From: Haloechinothrix sp033042135
GTDB lineage: Bacteria > Actinomycetota > Actinomycetes > Mycobacteriales > Pseudonocardiaceae
Reading direction: 5' to 3'
NCBI RefSeq assembly: GCF_033042135.1
Contig: NZ_WBXM01000010.1
Coordinates: 1 to 64,000 of the forward strand
DNA length: 64,000 bases
How positions within the stretch are numbered: position 1 is the stretch's first letter; every line of letters starts with the position of its first letter. This document shows positions 51,073 through 59,805 of this stretch, one piece after another. The position numbers were made by a program, and so were the translations under genes. The notes beneath the pieces are model-generated. The model did no database searches. It worked only from the letters and a program-made list of their open reading frames with translations, and had not been told where the DNA came from.

Positions 51073-53634
51073 CTACCTCACCTCCGGGCTGGGAAGCAAC
51101 ACGGGAACCGGCTGCTCCCGCTCGGTGCGAAAGGAGATGGTCGGGTCCGGCGCCTCGGGCGCGTTCACGAACGACGTGAACCTGGCGAGCTTGTCCGGAT
51201 CGGACAGCACGGCCTGCCACTCGTCGACGTAGTTGTCGATGTGGGCGGCCATCGCGGCGTCGAGTTCGTCGCAGATACCGAGGCTGTCGTCGACGATTAC
51301 CTCGCGCAGGTGGTCGAGCCCCCCGTCCATCTCCTCCAGCCAGCGAGCCGTTCGCTGCAGCCGGTCCGCGGTGCGGATGTAGAACATCAGGAAGCGGTCG
51401 ATCAGTCGAACAAGCGTCTCGTAGTCCACATCGGATACCAGGAGGTCGGCGTGCCTCGGCATCATGCCGCCGTTGCCCGCCACGTAGAGGTTCCATCCCT
51501 TCTCGGTGGCGATCACGCCGAAGTCCTTGCTCTGCGCCTCGGCGCACTCCCTCGCGCAGCCGGACACCGCGGCCTTGATCTTGTGCGGTGCCCGCAGGCC
51601 CCGATACCGCAGCTCCAGCTCGACCGCAAGGCCGACCGAGTCCTGCACCCCGTACCGGCACCAGGTGGAACCGACACAGGACTTGACGGTGCGCAGTGCC
51701 TTGCCGTACGCGTGGCCCGACTCGAACCCGGCGTCGACGAGGCGACGCCAGATCGCGGGGAGCTGGTCGACGGTCGCGCCGAACAGGTCGACACGCTGGC
51801 CACCGGTGATCTTGGTGTACAGCCCGAACTCCCGCGCGACCTCCCCGATCACGATCAGCTTCTCCGGGGTGATCTCCCCACCGGGAACCCGGGGCACCAC
51901 CGAGTACGTACCGTTGCGTTGCATGTTCGCCAGGAACCGGTCGTTGGTGTCCTGCAACGTGGCCTGCTCGCCCTCCAGGATGTGCCCGTTACCTTGCGAG
52001 GCCAGGATGGAGGCGACCGCGGGTTTGCAGACAGCGCAGCCCCGTCCGGTACCGTATCGGGAGATCAGCTCGCCGAACGAGGCGATACCGGTGGTCGCCA
52101 CGATCTCGAACAGCTCCGCGCGCGACTGCTCGAAGTGCTCGCACAGCGCCGTGGACTGCTCCACGCCGCAGGAGTCGAGCAGCTTGCCGAGCACCGGCAC
52201 GCAGGAGCCGCACCCGGTTCCCGCGCCGGTGCACGCCTTGAGCTCCGGCACCGTGCAGCAGCCACCTTCGGTGATCGCGTCGGTGATCTGCCCCTTGGTG
52301 ACCGCGTTGCAGGAGCAGACTTGCGCATCGGCAGGCAGGGCGTCGACACCCACGCCCCCGCCGGATCCGGTCTCCGGCGCGAGGATGCCGACCGGATCGC
52401 CAGGCAGCGCCCGGCCGACCAGGGTGCGCAGCGAGGTGAACTCCGCGGTGTCCCCGACGAGGACCCCGCCGAGCAACGTCGCGCCCCCGTCTCCTGTGGC
52501 GCCCGTGCCGCCGGTGTCGGAGACGACGAGCTTCTTGTAGGTCCCGGCCACGGGGTCGTTGACCACCACCTCGAGCGCGTCCGCGCCCTCGCCGTGCGCA
52601 TCGCCGAAACTGGCCACATCCACGCCGAGCAGCTTGAGCTTGGTGGCGGTGTCGGCACCGGCGAACGCCGCGACCTCCCCGGCGTGCTCGTCCCCGCCAG
52701 CGGTGAGCTGCGCGGCCACCGCCTCGGCCATCGCGTAGCCTGGTGCGACCAACCCGTAGCAAGTGCCGTCGACTGCCGCGCACTCCCCGACGGCGTACAC
52801 GCCAGGCACACCGGTACGGCAGTGGTCGTCGACCAGAATGCCGCCTCGCTCGCCGGTGGCCAGCCCGGCCTCGCGCGCCAGCTCGTCGCGCGGCCGGATC
52901 CCCGCGGCGAACACCACCAGATCGGTATCCAGCTCGGTGCCGTCGGCCAAGCTCGCCAGCAACCTGCTCCCGTTCCGGTCGATCGACGCGACCGACGTTC
53001 CCGTGTGCACCGACACGCCGAGCCGACCGACCAGCCGGGCCAGCAGGGCACCACCGCCCTGGTCGACCTGGAGCGGCATCAGCCGTGGCGCAAGCTCCAC
53101 CACGTGCGGCGACAGCCCCAGCTCGCGCAGCGCCTTCGCCGCCTCTAGCCCGAGCAACCCGCCACCGACCACCACGCCGGAGGCACGCCCCGCACCACTG
53201 CGGGCGGCCCCGGCGGCCCGCCGGATCTCGTCGAGGTCGTCGATCGTCCGGTACACGAAACATCCAGGCAGGTCGCTCCCGGTGACCGGCGGGACGAACG
53301 GACGTGATCCGGTCGCGAACACCAGCGCGTCGTAAGGCTGGACTACGCCGCTTGCCGTGGTCACCAGCCGGTTGGCCGTGTCGATCGTGGCAGCGGGGTC
53401 GGCCAGCCGCAGCTCGACACCGCCATCACCCGCGTAGTCGGAACCGGGCAGGAGCAGCGCGTCGGGATCCCAGGAGTCCACATACGACGACAGCGCGACC
53501 CTGTCGTAAGCGGGTCGATCTTCCTCGGCGAGCACCACGACCCGCCAGCCCGCACCGCCCTCGCTCGCCCGCACGGCCTCGACGAGGCGGTGTCCCACCA
53601 TGCCGTTACCGATCACCACTAGTGTGCGACTCAT
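51073..53634 (-). CDS. nirB: NAD(P)H nitrite reductase large subunit
   Basis: 853 residues, the usual length. The N-terminal FAD/NADH oxidoreductase part reads 'LVVIGNGMVGHRLVEAVRAS', 'VVVGGGLLGLEAAKALRELG' and 'GVYAVGECAAVDGTCYGL'. BFD-like [2Fe-2S] cysteines lie in 'AQVCSCNAVTKGQITDAITE' and 'KACTGAGTGCGSCVPVL', with a second BFD-like segment 'YGTGRGCAVCKPAVASIL'. The siroheme/[4Fe-4S] Cys sets are 'VKSCVGSTWCRYGVQDS' and 'VSGCARECAEAQSKDFG'. It reduces nitrite to ammonium with six electrons. It heads the operon nirB-nirD-hemD/wHTH-cbiX-hemD. A GlnR-type operator lies 66 bases upstream of the ATG. Confidence 0.97.
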   Translation of the reverse strand: MSRTLVVIGNGMVGHRLVEAVRASEGGAGWRVVVLAEEDRPAYDRVALSSYVDSWDPDALLLPGSDYAGDGGVELRLADPAATIDTANRLVTTASGVVQPYDALVFATGSRPFVPPVTGSDLPGCFVYRTIDDLDEIRRAAGAARSGAGRASGVVVGGGLLGLEAAKALRELGLSPHVVELAPRLMPLQVDQGGGALLARLVGRLGVSVHTGTSVASIDRNGSRLLASLADGTELDTDLVVFAAGIRPRDELAREAGLATGERGGILVDDHCRTGVPGVYAVGECAAVDGTCYGLVAPGYAMAEAVAAQLTAGGDEHAGEVAAFAGADTATKLKLLGVDVASFGDAHGEGADALEVVVNDPVAGTYKKLVVSDTGGTGATGDGGATLLGGVLVGDTAEFTSLRTLVGRALPGDPVGILAPETGSGGGVGVDALPADAQVCSCNAVTKGQITDAITEGGCCTVPELKACTGAGTGCGSCVPVLGKLLDSCGVEQSTALCEHFEQSRAELFEIVATTGIASFGELISRYGTGRGCAVCKPAVASILASQGNGHILEGEQATLQDTNDRFLANMQRNGTYSVVPRVPGGEITPEKLIVIGEVAREFGLYTKITGGQRVDLFGATVDQLPAIWRRLVDAGFESGHAYGKALRTVKSCVGSTWCRYGVQDSVGLAVELELRYRGLRAPHKIKAAVSGCARECAEAQSKDFGVIATEKGWNLYVAGNGGMMPRHADLLVSDVDYETLVRLIDRFLMFYIRTADRLQRTARWLEEMDGGLDHLREVIVDDSLGICDELDAAMAAHIDNYVDEWQAVLSDPDKLARFTSFVNAPEAPDPTISFRTEREQPVPVLLPSPEVR

Positions 53635-53699
53635 CCATCACCTCGGTGCTCAATCGTCGGCGCATGTCCAGCCGTTGCCACCCATGCTGTCCGCCTGCC

Positions 53700-53737
53700 G
53701 TGTCCGAGCTGCTTCCGCGATGTTTCACCGTGGTTAC
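53700..53737 (-). promoter_or_regulatory. GlnR-type operator upstream of nirB
   Basis: Reading on the minus strand, 5-base blocks recur every 11 bases: GTAAC-n6-GAAAC-n6-GAAGC-n6-GACAC. The first pair is an exact match to the actinobacterial GlnR consensus gTnAC-n6-GaAAC, and the second pair is degenerate. It ends 66 bases before the nirB ATG, a usual place for a nitrogen-regulated promoter. In Streptomyces and relatives GlnR controls nirB, nasA and narK homologues. Confidence 0.7.
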
Positions 53738-53803
53738 CGTTCGCTCGCCCGCGCGGCGCGACGGTGTGCACCGCATGGCGGCCTGCCACCACCAGGGGTT
53801 TCG

Positions 53804-55192
53804 CTAGATGTCAGCGTGGGCCAGGTTCGGGGCGCGGTCGACGGCGAACCGGCGCCGCAGGTAGTACCACCAGGTCAGCGCGATACACACGGCGTAGAGG
53901 GCCAGCAGTGACAGCAGCGCGGGGGTCAACGTGCCCGCACGGTCGAGCGAGGCGCTGAAGGCGAGGTTGACCAGCACCCCGCCGAAGGCGCCCACGGCGC
54001 CTGCCACCCCGACGACGGCACCCGCTTGCCGCTTCGCCGCCGCGAGCGCGGCATCGCGGTCGCCGCCTCGCGCGGTGTCTCCCACCTGTGCGACGAAGAT
54101 GCGCGGGATCATTCGGTAGGTCGAGCCGTTACCGATCCCGGCGAGGACGAACAGCACCACGAAGGTCGCGAAGAACAGCGGGAAGCTGTCGGTGGCCACG
54201 CTCAGCACGACCGTCACCGTGCCCAGTGCCATTCCTGCGAACACCGCCAGTGTCACCCGGCCCCCGCCGAGCCGGTCACCGAGCCAGCCACCGACGGGCC
54301 GCGCCAGCGTGCCGATGAGCGCTCCGAGGAACGCCACGCCGACGAATCCGCCCGCGCCGTCGAACGCGATACCGATCAGCGAGGGGAAGGCGAACGAGAA
54401 CCCGATGAACGACCCGAACGTCCCGATGTACAGCAACGACATCACCCACGTCTGCCGGTTGGCCATGGCGAGCCGGTACGAGACGCCGTCGGGGCGTGCC
54501 GAGCTGATGCTGTCCATGAAGAACCAAGCGCACGTCGCGGCGAGCACGATCAGCGGGAGCCACATCAGCGCCGCGTATGCGAGGTTGATGCCGGTGCCGA
54601 GGGAGATCGCCACCGGAACCGTCAGCTGCGTCACCGCGACCCCGAGGTTGCCTCCTGCGGCGTTCAGACCCAGTGCCAAGCCCTTCTCCCGTTCGGGGAA
54701 GAAGAACGAGATGTTGGCCATCGAGGAGGAGAAGTTGCCGCCACCAAGACCCATGGCCGCCGCGGTGAGCAGGAAGAACCAGTACGGGGTATCGGGGTTG
54801 GACACCGCGTAGGCCAGCATCACGCATGGGATCAGCAGCATGCTCGCGCTGAAGGTGGTGAATCCCCGACCACCGAAGACCGGGATCGCGAACGTGTACG
54901 GGATCCGCAACGCGGCACCCACCAGGTTGGGCACGATCAACAACCAGAAGATCTGCCCGACACCGAAGTCGAACCCCACCGAACCGAGGTGGACCACCAC
55001 GATGCTCATCAACACCCAGACGCTGAACCCGAGATTCTCCGCGAAGATCGAGCACACCAGGTTCCTGCGCGCGATCCGCTTTCCGGTGCTCTCCCAGAAC
55101 CGCGGATCTTCCGGATCCCAGTGATCGAGCCACCGCCCCTTCCGTCGTGCGGGCTCCCGGCCGCGTTCCGGCGCCTCGAGCACAGCAGTCAC
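53804..55192 (-). CDS. narK: Nitrate/nitrite porter (MFS, NarK family)
   Basis: 462 residues from a GTG at 55192, with GGGGAGG about nine bases upstream. Twelve membrane segments are apparent. The nitrate-nitrite-porter signature is present: 'AMGLGGGNFSSSMANISFFF' followed by 'PEREKGLALGLNAAGGNLG', and its weaker second copy lies in 'GAVVGVAGAVGAFGGVLVN'. Two substrate-binding Arg are expected on helices 2 and 8 ('LRIPYTFAIP' and neighbours). It imports nitrate and/or exchanges nitrite. An N-terminal soluble stretch 'GRWLDHWDPEDPRFWESTGK' is typical of actinobacterial NarK. It precedes nirB by 169 bases in the same direction. Confidence 0.94.
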   Translation of the reverse strand: MTAVLEAPERGREPARRKGRWLDHWDPEDPRFWESTGKRIARRNLVCSIFAENLGFSVWVLMSIVVVHLGSVGFDFGVGQIFWLLIVPNLVGAALRIPYTFAIPVFGGRGFTTFSASMLLIPCVMLAYAVSNPDTPYWFFLLTAAAMGLGGGNFSSSMANISFFFPEREKGLALGLNAAGGNLGVAVTQLTVPVAISLGTGINLAYAALMWLPLIVLAATCAWFFMDSISSARPDGVSYRLAMANRQTWVMSLLYIGTFGSFIGFSFAFPSLIGIAFDGAGGFVGVAFLGALIGTLARPVGGWLGDRLGGGRVTLAVFAGMALGTVTVVLSVATDSFPLFFATFVVLFVLAGIGNGSTYRMIPRIFVAQVGDTARGGDRDAALAAAKRQAGAVVGVAGAVGAFGGVLVNLAFSASLDRAGTLTPALLSLLALYAVCIALTWWYYLRRRFAVDRAPNLAHADI

Positions 55193-55315
55193 CCTGAACC
55201 TCCCCGCCTGTCGGCCCCGTCCCGCTGCGCGGGCCACCGCGGCGGGCGGGCCGGTGTTCACGTGGTACGTGCGGGCCGCTGGCGCCCCGCTGCCTGCACA
55301 CGCTAGGAAGCGACG

Positions 55316-55353
55316 GTTTCGTCCGGCCGTAGCAGCGATGGCGTCCCTGTTAC
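55316..55353 (-). promoter_or_regulatory. Weak GlnR-like site upstream of narK
   Basis: On the minus strand blocks occur at 11-base spacing: GTAAC-n6-GCCAT-n6-TACGG-n6-GAAAC. Only the outer two match the GlnR half-sites (gTnAC and GaAAC), so binding is less certain than at nirB. It lies 124 bases before the narK start. Confidence 0.35.
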
Positions 55354-55448
55354 TTCATCCGCACAGCGGGGCGAACCGGTTGTGCGAGGGAGCCGCGCGC
55401 GGATCGGTTCCTACCGGGAAACAACGCGCGGCGCGATTTCTTGTGGGG

Positions 55449-55481
55449 CGGTGAACACTATCTCGTGGTCCGGTGAACACT
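55449..55481. repeat. Pair of 11-base direct repeats 22 bases apart
   Basis: CGGTGAACACT occurs at 55449-55459 and again at 55471-55481. The 22-base period places both on the same face of the helix, as for tandem sites of one regulator. They lie about 125-155 bases upstream of the surface-protein ATG. Confidence 0.55.
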
Positions 55482-55603
55482 GTGGCGGGCACCGCGCGCG
55501 AGCCGGTAGTCTCCCGCCCGGTAGTCCGACACAACGGACCACCTGCGGCTATGGGGGAGACACGACCTGCCCCGGTCGCCCGCGATGCGAAAGGGGGGCA
55601 GGC

Positions 55604-56488
55604 ATGCGCCTGCGATCGATCGTCGTCTACGGCAGTGCCATCGGACTGGCACTGGGGGTCGCGTTCGGCGGAACCGCTCTCTCGGTCGGCGCGGCCGATG
55701 CCGGTGAGCGGACCGCGGTCGAGCGCGCGGACGGCGAGGCGGAACCGGAACCGACCGGCACGAGCGAACCGGACAGCCCGCAACCCTCGGACACCGAGAC
55801 CTCGGAGCCGGAACCCACACCTACCGGCACCTCGCAGCCGGAACCGACCGAGACCGGCACCACCGAACCGGAGCCCACCGAGACCGGCACCACCGAACCG
55901 GAACCGACCGAGACCGGTACCACCGAGCCAGCACCCACACCCACTCCGACCGCGACGTCCGAACCGGAGCCAACCGAGACTGAGCCCAGCCCGACGGCGA
56001 CCGAATCCGAAACCGAGTCCGGGTCGCCAACCGAGCCGCCCGAGCGCCAGAACCCCGAGCCCTCGGCTACGGAACCGTCCGGGAGCGCATCCGGGGATGA
56101 CGCGAACGCCAACGGCGCTGGCGGGGGAGGCGGTAGCGGCGGCGACAGCGCCCCGGCGCTGGAACCCGAACCGTCGGCACCGGCCAACCCCGCCGAGCCG
56201 CCGGAATCCGAGGGATCTGACGCGAGCCGCGACGGACCGGACGGTATCGACCTTCCCGAAGGGACGCCCGAGATCACCCACGTCCCGCAGTTCGGCATCC
56301 TCGGCCACGAGAACCGGGAGGAAGAGCAGAGCCCCACCGAACGACCAGGCGAGGTCGCGGCAGTATCACCCGCGGGGCATTCCGAGGTCGGCGGCGTGGA
56401 ACTCGCCGCTGTCTGTGCCCTCGCCGTGGTCACCGGGCTCCTCACCCGGGCGTGGGTGCTGCGCCCGCTGCCCCGGCGGTCACGCTGA
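55604..56488 (+). CDS. Pro/Thr/Glu-rich surface protein with signal peptide and C-terminal anchor
   Basis: 294 residues from the ATG at 55604, with AAGGGGGG seven to fourteen bases upstream. A signal peptide (MRLRSIVVYGSAIGLALGVA...) is followed by ~110 residues of Pro/Thr/Glu/Ser repeats with the unit EPTETGTTEP. A Gly/Ser-rich and acidic stretch and 'EGTPEITHVPQFGILGHE' come next. The protein ends with one membrane helix 'ELAAVCALAVVTGLLTRAW' and a basic tail 'RPLPRRSR'. This is the build of a cell-surface stalk protein held by its C-terminal helix. No LPxTG sortase motif is seen. Function is unknown. Confidence 0.85.
   Translation: MRLRSIVVYGSAIGLALGVAFGGTALSVGAADAGERTAVERADGEAEPEPTGTSEPDSPQPSDTETSEPEPTPTGTSQPEPTETGTTEPEPTETGTTEPEPTETGTTEPAPTPTPTATSEPEPTETEPSPTATESETESGSPTEPPERQNPEPSATEPSGSASGDDANANGAGGGGGSGGDSAPALEPEPSAPANPAEPPESEGSDASRDGPDGIDLPEGTPEITHVPQFGILGHENREEEQSPTERPGEVAAVSPAGHSEVGGVELAAVCALAVVTGLLTRAWVLRPLPRRSR
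55841..55930 (+). repeat. Three 30-base tandem repeats in the surface-protein gene
   Basis: Units at 55841, 55871 and 55901 encode E-P-T-E-T-G-T-T-E-P in frame and differ at only a few third positions (for example GAACCGACC versus GAGCCCACC). Shorter relatives of the unit flank them, so length variation between strains is likely. Confidence 0.85.
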
Positions 56489-56496
56489 CCTGCGGC

Positions 56497-56865
56497 TCAC
56501 CGCGGAGGATGGGGTGGCCGCCGGTGGTCGCCGTCGACGCGCGGGATGATGCGCGTCGGTCGCTCGTCCCTGACGACCCCACCGTCAGGGTCGTGCCTGG
56601 GCCACTCCACCGGCTGCAGTTCCTCTTGGCTGCTGCGGACCCGCGCTGCGATGGCGGCCACGCTCGGGCCGCCACGTCTCCCGCGCCTGCGCCGTCCCCG
56701 CCGCACCAGGTAACCGGCGGCGAGCCCGAGCGCCCACAGCAACGGTGCGCCCAGTATGGGCAGCACGTAGAGCCAGGCACCGGTCACGGCCGGACGCCGA
56801 ATGGGTACTGAGCGAGCAACCTGCCTCCCGATCCCGCACACGACTGCGGGTGCCGTGTCGAACAC
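56497..56865 (-). CDS. Small membrane protein, function unknown
   Basis: Up to 122 residues. One membrane segment 'LYVLPILGAPLLWALGLAAG' is followed by an Arg-rich patch 'RRGRRRRGRRGG' and a cytoplasmic tail 'RSSQEELQPVEWPRHDPDGG' with 'RIIPRVDG'. The start is uncertain: a GTG at 56787 (VTGAWLYVLP) gives the most plausible short protein, but no good ribosome site is visible. It is convergent with the surface-protein gene, nine bases apart. No family is recognised. Confidence 0.45.
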   Translation of the reverse strand: MFDTAPAVVCGIGRQVARSVPIRRPAVTGAWLYVLPILGAPLLWALGLAAGYLVRRGRRRRGRRGGPSVAAIAARVRSSQEELQPVEWPRHDPDGGVVRDERPTRIIPRVDGDHRRPPHPPR

Positions 56866-57020
56866 GGTCGATGCGCGTAGTGATTACCCTAGGTGTCCAC
56901 CCTGCTCGACGAGCGTGAGGTTCGGCCGTCACGGCACTAGGGACGTCGCAGGTGAGTACCGTGGGGCACCGGACACGGTGATCACGACCGTCACCTCACC
57001 GGCGAGAAAGGACAGGGCCC

Positions 57021-58004
57021 GTGGAGTACGTATCCCTCGGCAGCAGCGGTCTGAAGGTCTCCCGCATCTGCCTCGGCATGATGACCTACGGCAGCCCTGA
57101 GTGGCGGGACTGGACACTCGACGAAGCATCGGCGAAACCGATCGTGCGGCAGGCTGTCGAGCAGGGCGTGATTTTCTTCGACACCGCCGACATGTACTCC
57201 CGAGGGGTGAGCGAGGAGGTCACCGGGCGGCTGCTGCGTTCGTTCTTCCCCGCACGGGAGGACTACGTGCTGACCACCAAGGTGAGCTTCCCGATGAGTG
57301 ACGGACCCAACGACCGCGGGCTGTCCCGCAAGCACATCATGGACAGCATCGACGCCTCGCTGCGCAGGCTGGGCACCGATCACGTCGACCTGTACCAGAT
57401 ACACCGCTGGGATCCCGAGACACCGATCGAGGAGACCATGGAGGCCATGGCCGATGTCGTCCGCGCAGGCAAGGCCCGCTACATCGGCGCGAGCAGCATG
57501 TACGCGTGGCAGTTCGCGAAGGCGCAGTTCACCGCGCGGCTGCACGGCTGGCCCCGCTTCGTGTCCATGCAGAACCACTACAACCTGCTCTACCGCGAGG
57601 AGGAGCGGGAGATGAACCCGTTCTGCCTCGACCAGGGCGTGGGCCTGCTGCCGTGGAGCCCGCTGGCACGGGGGTGGCTCACCGGCGGCAGGAGTACCGA
57701 GGAGAGCAGGCAGGCGAGCGTGCGCGCCGGTTCCGATGACTACGCGCACCGCCTCTATGGCGAGGCGAACCTGGAGATCGTGGATGCCGTGAACCGGATC
57801 GCGGCGAACCGCGGGGTGCCAGCCGCCCAGGTGGCGCTGGCATGGTTACTCAGCAAACCCGGGGTGGTCGCTCCGGTCATCGGAGCCACCAAGCCGCGAT
57901 ACGTCGACGACGCGGTCGCCGCACTGGAGCTCGACCTCACCGGCGAGGAGATCGCCGAGCTGGAGGCGGGCTACCGCCCGCAACCCGTCCGCGGCCACCA
58001 GTGA
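57021..58004 (+). CDS. Aldo/keto reductase
   Basis: 327 residues, ATG at 57021 with GAGAAAGGA upstream. The catalytic tetrad is complete: D54 and Y59 in 'IFFDTADMYSRG', K87 in 'VLTTKVSFPM' and H128 in 'DLYQIHRWDP'. NADPH-binding lines near the C-terminus ('GVVAPVIGATKPRYVDDAVA') are typical of the AKR family related to YajO/potassium-channel beta subunits. It reduces aldehydes or ketones, but its natural substrate is unknown. It stands alone between the surface-protein region and the AlbA_2 regulator, and nothing ties it to nitrate metabolism. Confidence 0.94.
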   Translation: MEYVSLGSSGLKVSRICLGMMTYGSPEWRDWTLDEASAKPIVRQAVEQGVIFFDTADMYSRGVSEEVTGRLLRSFFPAREDYVLTTKVSFPMSDGPNDRGLSRKHIMDSIDASLRRLGTDHVDLYQIHRWDPETPIEETMEAMADVVRAGKARYIGASSMYAWQFAKAQFTARLHGWPRFVSMQNHYNLLYREEEREMNPFCLDQGVGLLPWSPLARGWLTGGRSTEESRQASVRAGSDDYAHRLYGEANLEIVDAVNRIAANRGVPAAQVALAWLLSKPGVVAPVIGATKPRYVDDAVAALELDLTGEEIAELEAGYRPQPVRGHQ

Positions 58005-58104
58005 GGGCGCGAGCCGAAGGGCTCCTTGGGTACACGATATGTACCGAACGAGTCCTTCGGCTCGCACCCCCGGCGGGGTCGGTCACCAGCAGACGTCCCC
58101 AACC

Positions 58105-59805
58105 TCATCCGTCAGGCAGCTCGTAATACGTTCCCTTACGCTCGCCTCGTTTCACCAGCTTGCCCTGCCCCGCCAAGCGCCGGAGCAACCTGCTCGATTG
58201 CTCAGGGGCGATCGCGCACAGATCCGCAGCGCGAGCTCGACTGATCCAACCGTGCGCCCGAACGTAACTCAACACCATCTGCTCCTGCTGCAGCGGTTCG
58301 AACCCGCGTACACGGACATAACCGGACGAGGATTCAAGCGCACGATACACAGCGGCAGAAAGATGCCACGTTCGTCCTTTCTTTTCGCCACGCGCCTGCA
58401 CCCAACCGTGTTCGACCATACGGGACAGCAGACTTCGAGTTTCGGGTTCTGTGCGCTGTGTCAGCTCCGCGAGCTCGTGGGTGCTCGAACGTCGTTCACG
58501 CAACAGTTCCGACAAGATCTGGAGCTCCGGCAGGCTCAACGGGCGCTCGCTGACCTGCTCCTGCTCCAGCACCCAGCGAGTAACCGCCATATTGGCGGGC
58601 CCTCCCGGAAGAATCGCCACGACCTGTTGATCAGTGGTACGTCCGAAGTCGGGAGCGGCTCGCCCCACACGGAGCTGCTCGGCAAACATCCGGTTGATTC
58701 CGCGCCCCGTGCGCTCCACAAGGCCCGCTCGCTTGAAGGCGTCCGCAAGCAACGGACTCCTCGGGTGCGGCGGAGCAACCAGGAGGTTGTCCAAGCGAAT
58801 CCCTTCCGGGAACCCCCCTGGACTCGATACCTCGAGCTGATCTTCGGACCATTGAACATGCACCGCCCCTCGGCGCGTGTAATCACGATGGGTCAAGGCA
58901 TTGGCGAGCACCTCACGAAACGCTGTTGCCGAGTATGCGGGTACTGCCACACGGAATAGCCCGGTCTGTATCTCCTCCTCGCGATTACGTGCCGTGAAGC
59001 GCGAATACATCTCTTCCGCCAGCCGGAACAACGGAAAGTGGAAGAAATCGTTGACCTCGACCTCGAGCCCGCGCAGGACCTGAAACGCCGCCTCGTGCGT
59101 GGGAACGAATCTGCGCAGCGCAGCCACTCGACCGAACAACAAGAGCGAACCGATACTGACTTCCGTATCGGCTGGAACCAGCCCCATAGCCCGCGCGATC
59201 TCATGGTCCGACAAGTCAGCGAGCACACGATCGGCCCGGTCACCCGATTCCGTAACCATGCGTCGCACCCGTTCGAACTCGAGCGGATCAAGATCATGCC
59301 ATGATGCTTCCCGTACCGGCAAGGCCGCATAATCGACAGAACCCCGATCGATTTCGCTGGATAGCATCTCGTGCGCGTGATACGGGACGCACATCGGCCG
59401 CCCGTCGCCACTGATGGCTCGACGCAGATACGTCCCCCTGCCGGTACCGACAACGCGCGTACTGTTGGGCACCTCTACGACAAGAACTGAGACACCGTCC
59501 ACCTCCACCACGTCGACCCTGGTGGTGACGGGTGGCTGCGTATTGTTCGCGATAGTCGCCTGCACCCGCAGTGGGTTCGTTGTGCCATGCTCATGCCGCG
59601 GACGCGCGCCCGTCGGGGTCCCGTCATCTTCCACACCCACTACCAAGGCCCCACCAGAGCCGTTGGTCAGGCAGGTCACGACCTCGACCAGGTCGCGATC
59701 GTTCAACGGACCTCGCCGCTCGCTCTTGAACTCCACTTCGTAGCTCTCACCAGCAGCAAGCCACTGGCGAACACGCCTCACCAGGTCGTTGACCTCGGAA
59801 TGCAC
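58105..59805 (-). CDS. AlbA_2 (Schlafen AlbA-like) plus HATPase_c_4 DNA-binding regulator
   Basis: 566 residues from a GTG at 59805 (MHSEVNDLVRR), with GGAG close upstream. Residues ~20-130 are AlbA_2: 'ESYEVEFKSERRGPLNDRDL' and 'VTCLTNGSGGALVVGVEDDG'. Residues ~300-410 are a GHKL-type ATP-binding domain: 'AFREVLANALTHRDYTRRGA' (N-box), 'LEVSSPGGFPEGI' (G1) and 'GLVERTGRGINRMFAEQL' (G2). The C-terminal ~150 residues hold two winged-helix-like segments ('LSRMVEHGWVQARGEKKGRT', 'LLRRLAGQGKLVKRGERKGT'). The family includes divergent regulators and some phage-defence proteins. Base composition is visibly less GC-rich than the neighbours, a sign of acquisition. It interrupts the nitrate genes. Confidence 0.88.
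   Translation of the reverse strand: MHSEVNDLVRRVRQWLAAGESYEVEFKSERRGPLNDRDLVEVVTCLTNGSGGALVVGVEDDGTPTGARPRHEHGTTNPLRVQATIANNTQPPVTTRVDVVEVDGVSVLVVEVPNSTRVVGTGRGTYLRRAISGDGRPMCVPYHAHEMLSSEIDRGSVDYAALPVREASWHDLDPLEFERVRRMVTESGDRADRVLADLSDHEIARAMGLVPADTEVSIGSLLLFGRVAALRRFVPTHEAAFQVLRGLEVEVNDFFHFPLFRLAEEMYSRFTARNREEEIQTGLFRVAVPAYSATAFREVLANALTHRDYTRRGAVHVQWSEDQLEVSSPGGFPEGIRLDNLLVAPPHPRSPLLADAFKRAGLVERTGRGINRMFAEQLRVGRAAPDFGRTTDQQVVAILPGGPANMAVTRWVLEQEQVSERPLSLPELQILSELLRERRSSTHELAELTQRTEPETRSLLSRMVEHGWVQARGEKKGRTWHLSAAVYRALESSSGYVRVRGFEPLQQEQMVLSYVRAHGWISRARAADLCAIAPEQSSRLLRRLAGQGKLVKRGERKGTYYELPDG

Larger units (their letters stand above)
55193..55603. other. Divergent control region between narK and the surface-protein gene
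   Basis: 411 bases without a gene. It holds the narK ribosome site (near 55200), a weak GlnR-like array (55316-55353), and two copies of an 11-base sequence 22 bases apart (55449 and 55471). Promoters for both divergent genes must lie here. Confidence 0.6.

Noticed and set aside
51241..53148. 635-codon plus frame opposite nirB
   Set aside because: Shadow frame; nirB on the minus strand carries all cofactor motifs.
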